From positions 3,348,001-3,412,000 of the forward strand of contig CAWAHD010000002.1 in NCBI GenBank assembly GCA_963781785.1: 64,000 nucleotides of DNA, written 5' to 3'. Origin of the DNA: CAWAHD01 sp963781785 (lineage in GTDB: Bacteria; Planctomycetota; Planctomycetia; Isosphaerales; Isosphaeraceae). Every line of letters begins with the position of its first letter. Position 1 is the first letter of the stretch. Below are positions 46,499-58,183 of this stretch, piece after piece. Position numbers and translations under genes: made by a program. The notes below the pieces were generated by a model that saw only the letters and a program-made list of their open reading frames with translations, was not told the DNA's origin and did no database searches.

Positions 46499-48249
46499 CT
46501 AGTATGCCAGCGCGTGCCGGCCGGCGCGGGGGTCGCCGGCCGCTTTGATCTTGCCGCCTTTCCCGTCCAGGCTGATCACGCACGGGGCCGCGCCGAGCGA
46601 GCCCGTTTTCACGGAAAGGACGTGCCCGCGGCTCTCGAGCACCTCGAGCGCCTCGGTGCCAATCTCGGGGTTGATCCGCAACCGCCCCAGGGCTGGCGGG
46701 GTCTGGCGGAACGAGCCGATCAAGTGGTCGGTCATGAACCTCGGGGCGACGACCGAATCCGCCGGATCCAGCCCGAAAACGAAATGATTGAGCAAGAGCT
46801 GCAAGGTCATCTGATCCTGATTGTCGCCGCCCGCAACGCTGACAGCCAGCACCGGCTGGCTCCCCTCGAGGACCAAGGTCGGCGACAAGGTGATCCGAGG
46901 GCGCTTGCCAGGCACGATGACGTCGGGATGATCGTCCCAGGTGTTGAAGCTTTGCAGCCGGCTGCCCAGCCAGACGCCGGTATCGCCGGCCACCACGCCC
47001 GACCAGCCGCTCGGCGTGGCGGCCACCACGTTGCCGAAGCGGTCGGCCACGAGGCAGGTCGTCGTGTCCCGGGCATCCGCGAGCGGAGGAGCAACGTGTC
47101 GCCGGGCGGGATCGGCCGCCGGGTCGAGCACCGCCTTGAGCGAACGAGCATCTCCCGGCCGGCGCTCGAGCGAGGCTTGTTTGGGGTCGATCAGATCCCG
47201 TCGCAGTGCAGCATATTCCGGTCGGAGCAAGGCCGCCGTCGGCACGTCCGCAAAAAGCGGATCAGCGTAGTATGTGTCGCGATCGGCCAGGGCTAGCTTC
47301 AGCGCCTCGACGGTCGTATGAATCGCCTCCGGCCGGTTATGCCCCATCTGTTTCAGGTCGCAACCATCGAGGATCTGCAGGGCCTCGAGCAGATAGGGGC
47401 CCTGGGTCCATGGTCCGCACTTGCAAACGGTCAAGCCGCGATACGATACGCTCACCGGCTCTTCGATCCGGGTCGTGTGCGTGGCCAGGTCGACGTAGCG
47501 GATCAGGCCGCCATTCGCTCGCGACCAGGCATCGATGCGACGGGCGATCGGACCGCGATAGAACGCATCGGCGACCAATCGCAGCCCGCGCGAGCGGTCG
47601 GTCAAGTGCGCGGCAGAGCCTCCGTCAGGGGGCGGCGCTGGGCGCGGGTCTCGGCCTCGACCAGGAGCTCGATGGTCCTGGCGAGGTCGGCGTGCCACGG
47701 CTCGGGCCGGGGCCGGTGCTGGAGCAATTCCCGGGTCGGCGCGACCACTTGAGCGAAGGTCATCGTTCCGAACCGGTCGAGCAGAGTCAGGCAAGCATCA
47801 AGTGCCGCCGGGACGGCCGCGGCCTCGATACCTCTGGCCGGAATTCCACCGGGCCGCCGGAAATGCTCCAGGGTCGCCAGCCGGGGCGCAGCACCCTGCC
47901 CGGCGATCACCGTCACTCCGCGGTTCTTGGCATCATAAACCAGGATCGGAACTTCGCCGCCAAAACAGAACAAACGGGAGTCCGTCACGCTCAAGGCCAG
48001 GATGGTCGCCGCGCCAGCGTCCGCCGCATTACCGCCGAGCTTCAAGATTCCCAGCCCCGCGGCCACCGCGTCGCGGGCGCCGGCAGCGACTGCCCCTTGA
48101 GTGCCGGCGGCCTGCCAGTCTGTCCCCCTGGCGGTCGTCGCGTTCTTGACCTCGCCCCGGGCTGGAGTGGCGGCGTCCTGCGCCCGGGACGAGCCCGTCC
48201 CCTGCATCAGATTTAGCCCGAGCACCACCAGGATCGCACGCCCGATCAT
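46499..48249 (-). CDS. Gamma-glutamyltransferase family protein (one apparent frameshift)
   Basis: About 583 residues from ATG 48249. A signal peptide (IGRAILVVLGLNLMQGTGSS) suggests export. The large-subunit half has AVAAGARDAVAAGLGILKLG and GGNAADAGAA; the small-subunit half has DTTTCLVADRFGNVVAATPS, where the nucleophilic Thr of this N-terminal nucleophile hydrolase lies, and SPTLVLEGSQPVLAVSVAGG. The frame breaks at about 47618-47625, between EAETRAQRRPLTEA and SAAHLTDRSRGLRLV. These enzymes cleave gamma-glutamyl bonds, for example of glutathione. The HYSV-type sequence after the nucleophile is TCLV here, so specificity is uncertain. Confidence 0.8.
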
Positions 48250-48634
48250 CGGAAGTCACTCCTCAAAAATCAGGAAACCAGGGAAGTCACCAAGAATATT
48301 GAACTTCAGTTAAACCGAAGTTAGATCCTGGACGGCTTCAGATCAAGGGAGGAGATCGCCTGAGAAAGCCGGTTCTTCCCCATTTCTGCGCAGGGGGCGA
48401 TCGAATCCACTAAGGTTGTCGTCCATGTCCCGAACAGCCGGCGTCGCGGGTGTTCTCTACCCATGCAGCCGGGCAGGGGATAAGATGAGTTGCGATTCTC
48501 TCGTGGACGGATCGTTGCCTGCCCTGCCAGGTTTCGCCCCGCGCCCGACCGATAGGGTCTGGCTCGGGCGAGACGTTGCTGGGCACCCGCGGCGGTCGAG
48601 GGTGAATGGGATCGGGCAACCACAAGCGAGCGCG
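48250..48634. other. Intergenic region between divergent ggt-like and HtrA-like genes
   Basis: About 385 bp. An open frame runs into the protease gene from 48416 but its translation is not protein-like. No other feature seen; divergent promoters expected. Confidence 0.35.
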
Positions 48635-50201
48635 ATGATGAATGAACGATGGATGATTTCGAGAGGGACGAGAGCCGCGGCTGGTCGAGTTGTGAGCCTG
48701 GCAACGTTCCTGGTCTTGAGCGTACCGGCCCCCGTATTCCCGGCGCAAGACCAGGCAAAGAGCGACGCCGAGGAAAGCAAGATTCGTGAGTCAGTCGTCA
48801 AGATCAGCGCCACGATGCGCTATCCCGACGTGACTCGCCCCTGGACCAAGCAGAGCCCGCAGGACGCCAGCGGCACAGGCGTCGTCATCGAGGGCAAGCG
48901 AATCCTCACCAACGCCCACGTGGTGCTCTACGCCAGTCAGCTCTTCGTCGAAAGCTATCAGTCGAGCGAGAAGCTGCCGGCGCAAGTCGAGGCCGTCAGC
49001 CCCGGTATCGACCTGGCGGTGCTCAAGATCGACGACGAGTCGTTCTTTGAGAAGCGGCCTCCCTTGATTCGCGTCGCTGATCTTCCCGAGGTCAAGGAAA
49101 CGGTCCTGGTTTACGGCTATCCTCACGGGGGCTCGACTCTTTCGGTCACCAAGGGGATCGTCTCGCGGATCGAATTCGCCGGCTATAACGAGGGCCTTTC
49201 GGGCGTGCGCGTCCAGGTCGACGCGGCCATCAACCCGGGCAATAGCGGCGGCCCGGCCCTGATCAACGGCAAGATGGTCGGGCTGATCTTCAGCAAGCTG
49301 ACCCAGTCCGACAATATCGGCTACATCATCCCCAGCGAGGAAATCGACATCTTTCTCAAAGACGTCGCCGACGGTGCCTACGACGGCAAGCCGGCCATTC
49401 ACGAATCGCTCCAGACTCTCGAGAACGACGCCTTGCGCACTTTTCTCAAGATCGACAAGAAGACCCAGGGAATGGTCGTCCACGCCCCCGATCCCAGCAA
49501 CCCCGACGATCCCCTCAAGCCTTTTGACCTGATCACCAGGATCGGCGACCAAGACATCGACAACATCGGGATGGTCAAGCTTAAACCGAACTTACGCTTG
49601 AATTTTCACTACTTGATCCAGAAAGTCATCAAGGACGGCAAGGTGCCGTTGACGGTCATCCGCCAAGGCAAGCTCGTCAAGATCGATCTGCCCGCCAAGA
49701 CGCATTACCCGGCCCTGATCGGCTCGCTCAAGGGAAAGTATCCGTCGTACTTCATCTACGGCCCGCTCGTGTTCTCACCGGTGACGACCGAGTTTACCGC
49801 GAGATTCGACCGGGCCGGCGCGGTCTATGCGGCCCTGGCCATGATCGGCAGCCCGCTCGCCTTGAGACGCGGCGACTTACCCAAATTCGAGGGCGAAGAG
49901 CTGGTCGTCGTCACGTCGCCGATGTTTCCCCATCGGATCGGCAAGGGATACGACAACCCCTTCTCGAAGATCGTCAAGGAAGTTAACGGCGTGCCGATCA
50001 AGAACCTCCGCCACTTCGTGGAAGTGCTCCGCGACTCGAAGCAGAAATTCACGACCATTCGCTTCGACAGATAAGTACTCCGAGACGATGGTCTTCGACC
50101 ATCAGGAGGCGTTGAAAGCCACCGACGAGATCCTCTCGGACAACGGCATTCGCGAGCAAGCCTCCGACGATCTGACCGCCGTCTGGACCAAGAAGAAGTG
50201 A
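48635..50201 (+). CDS. Secreted trypsin-like serine protease, HtrA/DegP-like (apparent frameshift near C-terminus)
   Basis: About 520 residues. An N-terminal signal (GRVVSLATFLVLSVPAPVFP) leads to a trypsin-like domain with the triad His in LTNAHVV, Asp in GIDLAVLKID and Ser in NPGNSGGPAL. A PDZ-like region follows (FDLITRIGDQDIDNIG) with a second one towards the C-terminus (IVKEVNGVPIKNLRH). The first frame stops at 50074, but deleting one A at about 50070 changes RFDR-stop into RFDDKYSETMVFDHQEALKA and extends the protein to 50201. This tail looks natural, so the stop is probably not real. Periplasmic or surface protein quality control is the likely role. Confidence 0.8.
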
Positions 50202-50300
50202 TCGAACCCCCTGGCCGGCGCGACTGGCAACCTGGTACTCAAGGTGCGGTGACGCTGCCTCCGCGAGTTTGATGAGCGGCGGGCGGCTGCCGCAATATCG

Positions 50301-51144
50301 ATGATCGATAACGACCTTGTCCGGGCCGCTCGAGCGATCGCCGCGGCCGATGCGCTCCTGATCGGCGCAGGAGCCGGCATGGGAGTCGACAGCGGTTTGC
50401 CCGATTTCCGCGGCAATCAGGGATTCTGGCGGGCCTATCCCCCCTACGAGCAGCTCGGCCTCGACTTTGTCTCGCTGGCCAACCCGCGGTGGTTTGCCGA
50501 TGACCCGGCGCTGGCCTGGGGCTTCTACGGCCACCGCATGGAACTCTACCGGCAGACCGCTCCTCATCCCGGGTTTGCGATTCTCCACCGCTGGGAGGGA
50601 CGGATGCCGCGCGGTGGGTTCGTCTTCACGTCCAACGTCGACCGCCACTTCCAGCGCGCAGGGTTCTCCCCCGAGCGCGATCGTCGAAGTTCACGGCAGC
50701 TTTGAACGAATGCAATGCACCAACGAGTGCGGCATTGGACTCTTTTCCGCTGAGCCTTTCTCGGTCGCGATCGACCCGGCCACGATGCGGGCGGTTCCCT
50801 CGCTGCCTGAGTGCCCGCGGTGCGGCGGGCTGGCACGGCCCAATATCCTGATGTTCGGCGACTGGGAGTGGGACTCGACGCGCACCGATGCCCAGTTGCT
50901 TCTCTTCTCTGCATGGCTCGAGTCGCTCGAAGAAGCCAGGGTGGTCGTCGTCGAGTGCGGCGCCGGTCAGGCCATTCCGACGGTGCGGGCCGCGTGCGAG
51001 AAATTCGCCCGCGAGCACCGTGGCCTCTTGATCCGGATCAATCTCCGCGAGCCGGAGGTTCCCTCCGGCCACGTTTCACTTCCCCTGTCGGCTCTGACCG
51101 CCCTCCGGGCGCTCGACAAGCGGCTCCTTGAGCCGGCGGAATGA
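50301..51144 (+). CDS. Sirtuin-like NAD-dependent protein deacylase (one apparent frameshift)
   Basis: About 280 residues from ATG 50301. The NAD-binding motif GAGAGMGVDSGLPDFRG is at residues 22-38 and the catalytic-region motif FTSNVDRHFQRAGF follows, corresponding to the TQNID...H motif of sirtuins. A zinc-binding module is present as CTNECG and CPRCGG. The frame breaks at the C5 run at 50668-50672; with four C the sequence reads AGFSPSAIVEVHGSFERM. Sirtuins remove acyl groups from lysines using NAD. It ends 50 bp before the convergent ceramidase gene. Confidence 0.8.
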
Positions 51145-51193
51145 CGTCGCTCAGGTGGTGGCTCGTAACGTGTGTATGAGGCTGAGCCCGATC

Positions 51194-52606
51194 CTACGGT
51201 TTCCCCGGCTGGTCGAACGGCTGGGGCAGGATGCTGTGGATGGCCTGGATGATCAAATCCTCGGTCGCGGGCGCAAACCGCGCGGGGTGCCCGTAAAAGA
51301 CCATCGACAGATCGGCCTCGTAGCCCCCCTCGCTCAAGATCCGCCGGGATGGAATGTAGCAGGGCACATCGTTGCTGTAGGCCACGATCCAGAGCCGGTT
51401 CTGGTCGATCTCCCACTTGAGCCTCAAGGCATAATCGACAACGACTTCACCTGCCATGAACACCATCGCCATGTCGCCGCCGAAGCACCAGGTCTGGACG
51501 ACGTAGGGAACGGTGGTGGGGAGCTTCTCGCCGCGGTCGAGTCGCTCGAGCATGCTGCGCGCGAGGTAGCCCTCGGAGCCGGCAATCTTGGACCGGCGCT
51601 CGAGCGTGGCACGGTCCGGTACCGGCTCCAGCGGCAATTTGAGACTGCGAAAACGGGCGTTGATCCGGCCGGGCAGGGGGGCAAGCGCGGTCTTGACCAG
51701 TCGGTCGACTTCACGAGCGGCTGCCAGTCCATGCGCTTTGGCGTCGTCGAGCCCGCGCCTCGGCTCGGGGTTCGCGTCGGCCCCACAGCCAATGACCGCC
51801 AGAGCAATCGAGCCGGGCGACTGCCGCTCGATCTCGTCGCAGGCGTAGCCGGCCCACTCGGCGCAGATCTTGTTGAATTCGCCACCCAGGGTCGTGCAGT
51901 GGCACGCGTATCCGAACAGCACGGCCCGCACCTTGCCGGTCGCGTCGGTGGCTCGGAGGACCGGCAGACTATGGTCAACGGGCCCGTTGGGATTGACTCC
52001 GAAATTGACCCAGAGGCCGTCCTTGAGCACGCGCCGATTGGCGGCGAAACCCACCCGGCCTTGACCCCACGCCAGGCTCGCTGGTGCACGGTCCGCCAGC
52101 GCCGACAGCACGACCTTCTCGAGCGCGTCCACCAGCTCATGGGTATACTGTGCGATCCGCGCTTTCTGATCGGGCGGGATCGGGCTGCCGAAAATGAAGT
52201 CCAGCTCGCTCGTCAAGGCCGGCCCGCAGTGCGTGTGAGTCGAACAGACCACGAACCGCTCTCGCTTGAGGCCAATCTTGTCCTTGAGTCGTGTCGCCAC
52301 TTCTTCGGTCACATTGGCCCCGACGGCGCAGTTATCGACCGCCACCAACACCGCCGGACCCCCAAGCGCCGCATCGTCACTACCGATCGCGAGAGCCCGG
52401 GCCTTGAGCGGGCTCTCGATCCCCTCTGACTCCGTCTTCCGGCTCCCGTACCCGACCAGGCGGATGGGAGTCTTGGGCGTGATATCCAGGGCGGCAACCC
52501 CGACGGGGACGGAAACGGGCCCTCCATCCGGAGGCGGCGGTGCGCCGAACGACCGGGACGAAGTCACTGCAATTCCCGCAATCCAAAGCACAACTATGTG
52601 ACGCAT
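51194..52606 (-). CDS. Secreted neutral/alkaline ceramidase-like protein
   Basis: 470 residues from ATG 52606, with AGGGG upstream. A signal peptide (MRHIVVLWIAGIAVTSSRSF) precedes a domain like the N-terminal domain of neutral/alkaline non-lysosomal ceramidase: VPVGVAALDITPKTPIRLVG, VVCSTHTHCGPAL (zinc-binding His pair), and FGYACHCTTLGGEFNKICAEW, another metal ligand region. The C-terminal immunoglobulin-like domain of true ceramidases is not present. Many planctomycete paralogues have unknown substrates, so amide or ester hydrolysis is only inferred. Confidence 0.85.
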   Translation of the reverse strand: MRHIVVLWIAGIAVTSSRSFGAPPPPDGGPVSVPVGVAALDITPKTPIRLVGYGSRKTESEGIESPLKARALAIGSDDAALGGPAVLVAVDNCAVGANVTEEVATRLKDKIGLKRERFVVCSTHTHCGPALTSELDFIFGSPIPPDQKARIAQYTHELVDALEKVVLSALADRAPASLAWGQGRVGFAANRRVLKDGLWVNFGVNPNGPVDHSLPVLRATDATGKVRAVLFGYACHCTTLGGEFNKICAEWAGYACDEIERQSPGSIALAVIGCGADANPEPRRGLDDAKAHGLAAAREVDRLVKTALAPLPGRINARFRSLKLPLEPVPDRATLERRSKIAGSEGYLARSMLERLDRGEKLPTTVPYVVQTWCFGGDMAMVFMAGEVVVDYALRLKWEIDQNRLWIVAYSNDVPCYIPSRRILSEGGYEADLSMVFYGHPARFAPATEDLIIQAIHSILPQPFDQPGKP

Positions 52607-52675
52607 CGTTGCAATCCCCTCCCAGCCAGGGACTCCCGGAGCCTTGCCGGCCGCCAGGTGCCCCAACCTTGGCGA

Positions 52676-54521
52676 TCAATAGCGCCAGCTCGTCACGTCC
52701 CCTCCCGGCGGAGCCGTCTTCAAGAGCCGTTCCACGATCTTGGGAGCGTACATCTGATGGTATCGCAGCCGGCTGATGGCGTTAGGCTCCTTGGGGTCGC
52801 CGTTCCAGCAGTGCTCGGCCCGGTCGCCGTAACGCACCTCGCCCCCGTAGGGTGGGTTCTTGGCCTTCTTGAGAAACTCTTCCATCAAGTAAACGGCATT
52901 ATTCAAATAAAATGTGTCCATATCTCCGACATAAATGTTGATCTTGCCCTCGAGCTGTTTGCCGATCCTGGGCCAGTCGCGCTCGAGGATGTACCGCAGG
53001 TCGTAGTGATCGCGCCAGTACCGTGCCACCTCGGGGTCGATCACCCCGGTGCGTTTGTCCCAGATTGGCTTGGGGTATCCGTCAGGCCCGACCGGCGAAT
53101 AGACGGCCTCCCAGATGTCCCACTGCTGCCCCGAGCGGCTCTTGGTGCCCAGGACGAGCTCGCGCCGGTTGGCGTCTTCCAGGGTCGAGGAGATGTGTCC
53201 CAGGTAATTCCGTGCGCCCGGCCGCTTGATCTTGTGCCAGGGCCCCACGTCGTAATACGCGTTCTTGTCCTTGTAGATGTCGACCACTGTGTACGCCCGG
53301 AAGTCGATCGGGTCCGGGCAGGCGGCATAGCAGCCGTTGTACTCGGTGGGATAAAAAATCTGGGCCGCGAGTGCCTCCCAGCCGCCTGTCGAGCCACCGT
53401 AAAGAAACCGCGCCCAGCCCGCCCCGATGCACCGATACTTCTTCTCCAGATACGGAATCAGCTCGTACGTGATGGCGTCGCCGTACGGTCCCACGTTGGC
53501 CGAATTCACCGCATACGAGTCGTCGTAATACGGGTTGGCATGCTGGATCTCGATCAAGACCATCCGCGGATAATTCGGGCCGGTCCATTCCTTGTAGAAC
53601 TGGTAAGCATAGTCCTGGACCGTGCGATTGTAGCCCGGCCAGTGGAACCGCTCGCTAAATTCGGGCTTCAAGTCTTTCTCAGGGGGTTGCTCGCGAAACC
53701 CGCCGAAGTTCTGGGGAAAGTGCCCGTGGAAAATGACCAGGGGATAGCGGGCTAGAGGATGGGTATCAAAACCCTCGGGAAGCAGAATATGCGCCCCGAG
53801 ATGGATGGGCCGGCCCCAGAACTTGCTGAGCCGCTCGCTCTCGATCCGCTCGTGCTTGATGTACTTGGTGGTCGGAGGATCCGGGATCGGCGGAATCACC
53901 TTGTCGAGCCGAATCTTGATGGTTGTCGTTGACGCGACGCCCTGCTCGATCGTGATCTCTCGGGGCGTGCTGTAGAGATTTCCCGGCGCCTTGTTCCACT
54001 GCTGGCCCTCGCCGCGGTCCATGGGCAGCTTGACGACATGTCCGTCGGCGCGGTGGAACGTCTCGTACTTGTGCAAAAGTGCCTGTATCCGGTATCGCCC
54101 GGGTGGTACCTGGCGCAGGCTCTCGAGTGGAAACCCCGTCGCGGCGGCGCCGATCACGGCTTCCTGGCCCGGGCTCAGTCCGTTCACATCAACGCCGAAG
54201 ACCTGCTGGGTCTTGGCGCCGTCACTGATCTGGAGCAGGGGCTCGCCCTCGGTATCGGTCGAGAGCGTTACCAGCAGCCGGCCGTCGATAGCTTCCGAAC
54301 TTTGCTCCGGAGCAAAGCTCACCCGGAATTCAATCCCCGCGTTCTTGCTCGTTTCGTCAACGGCCGCTGCGCGGGCCCACGCAGTTCCCTGGGAACACCT
54401 CCAGGGAAAAGAGTAGAAAGATCGGCATCCACACCGGCCCGCGGACGACTCTGAGTGCGAGCGAACCGCCACGCGAGCGGCGGAACGCCTCCGGTTTGTT
54501 CGAATGGCCAAAGAAGCGCAT
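52676..54521 (-). CDS. Secreted esterase-like alpha/beta hydrolase (one apparent frameshift near the N-terminus)
   Basis: About 615 residues. The proposed start ATG 54521 opens MRFFGHSNKPEAFRRSRGGS, leading to a signal-like helix (WMPIFLLFSLEVFPG); one extra base at about 54384-54391 then shifts the frame to TAWARAAAVDETSKNAGIEF, where a signal cleavage site (AWA) appears. An N-terminal Ig-like region (about 54340-53900) precedes the hydrolase domain: LVIFHGHFPQNFGG, VLIEIQHANPYYDDSY, and the nucleophile elbow FLYGGSTGGWEAL with the Ser in GGSTGG. The fold is that of the esterase D family. Substrate unknown. The start is uncertain. Confidence 0.7.
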
Positions 54522-54799
54522 TCTGCCCGCCCTTTTCTGGTCGATCGGCACGCTGAAATCCATCCCGTTTTCCCCGTGCGAAGAGCCCCCGCTGTCCGGC
54601 CGGAATCTCTTCTCGCGTCAGCCCGATCGGGATGTGGCTCGGAACGCCCGCCCATTGTGCCGGCCCGCGCGGTCGAATTCCAGAGGGCACGCGGAACATT
54701 GCCGTGCAATCGGCCAGCCGATCGATTACAAATAGCTTCGTGTTTGAACGATTCCGAAGCGGCTGGCGTGCGCGGGCCGATTTTGCGTTCGAGGAAACT

Positions 54800-56894
54800 A
54801 TGTTGACGCACCTTACCTCAATCGGGACACTCGCCCTGATGTTGACCACAGCTCCCTCGGGCTCCTCCGGAGAGCCTGAAGACACCCACCAGTGGCTTGA
54901 AGACGTCACCGGCGCCAAACCACTTGCGTGGGTCAAGGAGCGGAACGCCGAGAGCACGCGCGAGCTGATCGGTTCGCCATTGTTCCGGGCCCTCGACCGT
55001 CGCATTCTCGAGATCCTCGACTCCGACGAACGGATCCCAAGCATTCAGAAATTGGGCGCGTATTACTACAACTTCTGGCGCGACGCCACGAATCCTGCGC
55101 GGCCTCTGGAGGCGCACCACGCTCGAAGAGTACAAGAAGGCCAAGCCAAGCTGGGAGGTGGTGCTCGATCTTGATCGGCTGGGCAAGGAAGAAAATGTGA
55201 ACTGGGTCTGGCACGGTGCCCAGGCGCTCAAGCCCGATTACCGCCGCGCCTTGATCTCGCTGTCGAAGGGCGGTGCCGATGCCAGCGTGGTGCGAGAATT
55301 CGACCTGGCAGCGAAATCGTTCATCAAGGACGGCTACGGCCTGCCCGAAGCCAAGAGCCAGGTGAGCTGGCGTGGTATCGACAGCATCTTCGTCGGCACT
55401 GACTTCGGGCCGGGGTCCCTGACGGCGTCCGGCTATCCCCGGGTGGTCAAGGAATGGAAACGCGGGACCCCGCTTTCCGAAGCAACCCTCGTGCTGGAAG
55501 CCAAGGCTGACGACATGGGTGCTTCCGCGTTCCGCGATCTCACGCCCGGCTTCGAGCGCGACGTCGTGATTCGCAAGCCAACCTTCTGGACCTCGGAGGT
55601 TTTCCTGCGACTCCACGGCGAGCTCAAAAAGATCGAGAAACCCGACGACGCCCTGGTCTCCTTCTACCGGCAGTGGCTGCTCGTGCGGCTGCGCTCGGAC
55701 TGGTCAGTAGGCGGCAAGACCTATCCGGCCGGCGGGATGATCGCGACTGAGCTCGAGGCGTTCCTCGCCGGGAAACGCGACTTTGCCCTGCTGTTTGAGC
55801 CGACCGAGCGAAAGTCGCTCGCCGGCTTCACGGCCACGCGGCACCACATCCTGGTCACCGAGCTGGACAACGTGCGCAGCCGTGTTTATGTGCTCACGCA
55901 CGGCGACGGGCGGTGGCATCGTGAGCCCCTGCCGGGCCTGCCCGAGTTTGGCGAGGTGAGTGCCCACGCCGTCGACGCCGATGATTCCGACGAGTATTTC
56001 CTGGATACCACCGACTTTCTGACCCCCAGCACGCTCGCTCTTGGCACCGTGGACGGCGCCGCCGCCCAGACGCTCAAGCAGCTTCCCGCGTTCTTCGAAG
56101 CGAGCGGCCTGGCGGTCTCGCAGCACGAAGCCATTTCGGCCGACGGCACCCGAGTTCCTTACTTCCAGGTCGCACCCCAGAATCTTTCCATGGACGGTAC
56201 GAATCCGACGCTGCTTAACGGATATGGCGGATTCGAAATCCCGATGCTTCCTGCCTATCGCCCGGAGATCGGGGCGGCCTGGCTCGAGAAAGGGGGCGTC
56301 TTCGTGCTCGCCAATATTCGTGGCGGCGGCGAGTTTGGCCCCAAGTGGCATCAATCGGCGCTCAAGGCCCAGCGCCACCGGGCCTATGACGACTTCATCG
56401 CGGTCGCCGAGGACCTCATCCGGCGCAAGGTGACTTCCCCGGCGCATCTCGGAACTCAGGGTCGAAGCAACGGCGGCCTCCTGGTGGGAAACATGCTCGT
56501 GCGGCGTCCGGATCTCTTCGGCGCGATCGTCTGCGGGTCTCCGCTTTTGGACATGCGGCGGTTCAACCATCTGCTCGCCGGCGCAAGCTGGATGGCGGAA
56601 TACGGCAATCCGGATATCCCCGAGGAGTGGTCGTTCATTCGCGCGTTTTCGCCGTACCATCGAGTGGAAAAGTCGGTGAAGTATCCGCGCACTCTCTTCA
56701 CCACGTCGACTCGCGACGACCGGGTCCATCCCGGCCATGCCCGCAAGATGGTGGCCAGGATGAAAGAGCAGGGGCATGACGTGCTCTACTACGAGAATAT
56801 CGAAGGAGGCCACGGGGCCGCTGCCGACAACAAGCAGGCCGCGTTCATGGCGGCGCTGGCTTACACGTTTCTCTGGAACGAGCTGAAGAAGTGA
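54800..56894 (+). CDS. Prolyl oligopeptidase family serine peptidase (S9; one apparent frameshift)
   Basis: About 698 residues from ATG 54800, preceded by GAGGA. The first part (TLALMLTTAPSGSSG, then DTHQWLEDVTGAKPLAWV) has a short signal and the start of the S9A propeller domain. The frame breaks at about 55099-55102; one extra G gives NPARGLWRRTTLEEY and the rest is continuous. The catalytic triad is visible: Ser in GRSNGGLLVG, Asp in TSTRDDRVHPGHA and His in EGGHGAAADN. The enzyme cleaves short peptides after proline. The methyltransferase start lies 12 bp after its stop. Confidence 0.88.
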
Positions 56895-56905
56895 CCGGCG
56901 CCGCC

Positions 56906-57655
56906 ATGAGCGATGCCTACCGCGACGACCTGGCGTACATTCATGACGCCGGCTTCGGCGGCATCGCCCTGGCGGCCGCTCCGGTCTTGCTCGGCGCCTT
57001 GTGCCAAGAGCGCAAGAAGGGCGGGCTGGTGGTCGATCTGGGCTGCGGCAGCGGTCTCCTGGCCCGGGCGGTCTCCGACGCCGGTTACGACGTACTGGGG
57101 ATCGACATCTCCGAGGCCATGGTCGCTCTGGCACGGAACCGCGTGCCGCGCGGTCAATTCCGCGTGGACTCGCTCCTGGCCGCGCAGCTCCCTCCTTGCG
57201 TGGCGGTCACGGCCGTCGGCGAGTGCCTGAACTACCTCTTCGACGAGCGCAACAACCCCAGGGCCCTCGCCCAGCTCTTCCGGAGGGTCTACCTTGCCCT
57301 CGCGCCGGGAGGATTTTTTCTCCTCGACGCGGCCGGACCCGGGCGCGTGCCGGGGCCAGGCCCCCGGCGCATTTTTGCCGAAGGCGACGACTGGGCTGTA
57401 CTCTCGGTCAACGAGGAAGATCGCCGCCATGAAATCTTGACCCGGCAGATCACCACCTTCCGCCGAGTCAGTGACCTGTACCGCCGCGATCAGGAAGTCC
57501 ATCGTCAACGCTTGCTCAAGCGCCACGACCTCGCCGCTCGGCTGCGGAAGACTGGTTTCCGGGTGCGCGTCCTCGCCGGATACGGACCGTTACGATTCGC
57601 GCCAGGGCAATATGGAATGCTGGGGCGGAAGTCGCGGCCAAGGACAAAATCCTGA
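56906..57655 (+). CDS. Class I SAM-dependent methyltransferase
   Basis: 249 residues from ATG 56906 (GTG 56891, overlapping the peptidase stop, is an alternative). Motif I, VVDLGCGSGLLARAV, binds S-adenosylmethionine; GIDISEAMVALARNR is motif II and FFLLDAAGPG lies in the motif IV-VI region. The C-terminal 80 residues (HEILTRQITTFRRVSDLYRR onwards) occur a second time 1,079 bp downstream. Substrate unknown. Confidence 0.8.
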   Translation: MSDAYRDDLAYIHDAGFGGIALAAAPVLLGALCQERKKGGLVVDLGCGSGLLARAVSDAGYDVLGIDISEAMVALARNRVPRGQFRVDSLLAAQLPPCVAVTAVGECLNYLFDERNNPRALAQLFRRVYLALAPGGFFLLDAAGPGRVPGPGPRRIFAEGDDWAVLSVNEEDRRHEILTRQITTFRRVSDLYRRDQEVHRQRLLKRHDLAARLRKTGFRVRVLAGYGPLRFAPGQYGMLGRKSRPRTKS

Positions 57656-57678
57656 AACCTAAGGCGGCCGCTTGCGAA
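57413..57678 (+). repeat. Direct repeat, copy 1 (3' end of the methyltransferase gene)
   Basis: This segment and 58492-58757 align without gaps at a constant offset of 1,079 bp. Over 57413-57655 I counted 19 differences in 243 bases. Copy 1 is part of the intact methyltransferase gene. Confidence 0.8.
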
Positions 57679-57822
57679 CGTTCGATCGCACAGACCGATG
57701 TCAGATGCACTGATGAGGTCTACTTCTGGCGTCGTTGTGACGTCGATGCCTCGACGCCTCAACCCCTCGGCTATGGCGTGCGGACAGTTCTCATCCAGGT
57801 GGAAGCGTATCGTCCGGGGCAT
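57505..57822 (-). pseudogene. Truncated PIN-like toxin (DUF5615) of a TA module
   Basis: The first 43 or so residues (MPRTIRFHLDENCPHAIAEG, then LRRRGIDVTTTPEVDLISAS) are those of a DUF5615 PIN-like toxin, including the first metal-binding Asp in HLDEN. After about 57680 the frame runs into the antisense of the methyltransferase tail and the rest of the toxin, with the THDxDF motif, is missing. Its start overlaps the end of the DUF433 antitoxin gene by 32 bp, the usual order for this pair. Only an inactive fragment can be made. Confidence 0.65.
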
Positions 57823-58183
57823 GGGCCTTCCGTTGCTTCAGTCTGTCGATGAGCCGACCGGGATTCTGCCGTTCGACTTCGGCCCAATGCTCGTCGTCGG
57901 CCTTGATATCGGCGTCGATATCAGCCCGGTGGTCGTGGTAATAAGCCAGAGCGGCATACACGTCCGAAAGACTCAGGCTCGGATAGGCTGACACGATTTC
58001 ATCGGGGCTCAAGCCCTCCCGCTGATGGTCGAGGACGATGTGCTTGACGGTAATGCGGTGCCCGTTAATCCGGGGCTTGCCGCCGCACGTGCCGGGGGTG
58101 CTTACGATCCGCACGCGGTCTGGCGGCGGGCTACTCGTCGCGTCGGTTTTCTCAGTTGGGCTCTGAATCGCTGTCGGTTCCAT
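57791..58183 (-). CDS. DUF433 antitoxin
   Basis: 130 residues from ATG 58183 (ATG 58219 is a longer option). The last 85 residues are a complete DUF433 domain: GTCGGKPRINGHRITVKHIV, GLSPDEIVSAYPSLSLSDVY and AALAYYHDHRADIDADIKAD. This winged-helix-like domain is the antitoxin partner of DUF5615 toxins (VapBC45 type). The N-terminal 35 residues are Ser/Thr/Pro-rich and unusual. The adjoining toxin is truncated, so this antitoxin is an orphan in function. Confidence 0.75.
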   Translation of the reverse strand: MEPTAIQSPTEKTDATSSPPPDRVRIVSTPGTCGGKPRINGHRITVKHIVLDHQREGLSPDEIVSAYPSLSLSDVYAALAYYHDHRADIDADIKADDEHWAEVERQNPGRLIDRLKQRKAHAPDDTLPPG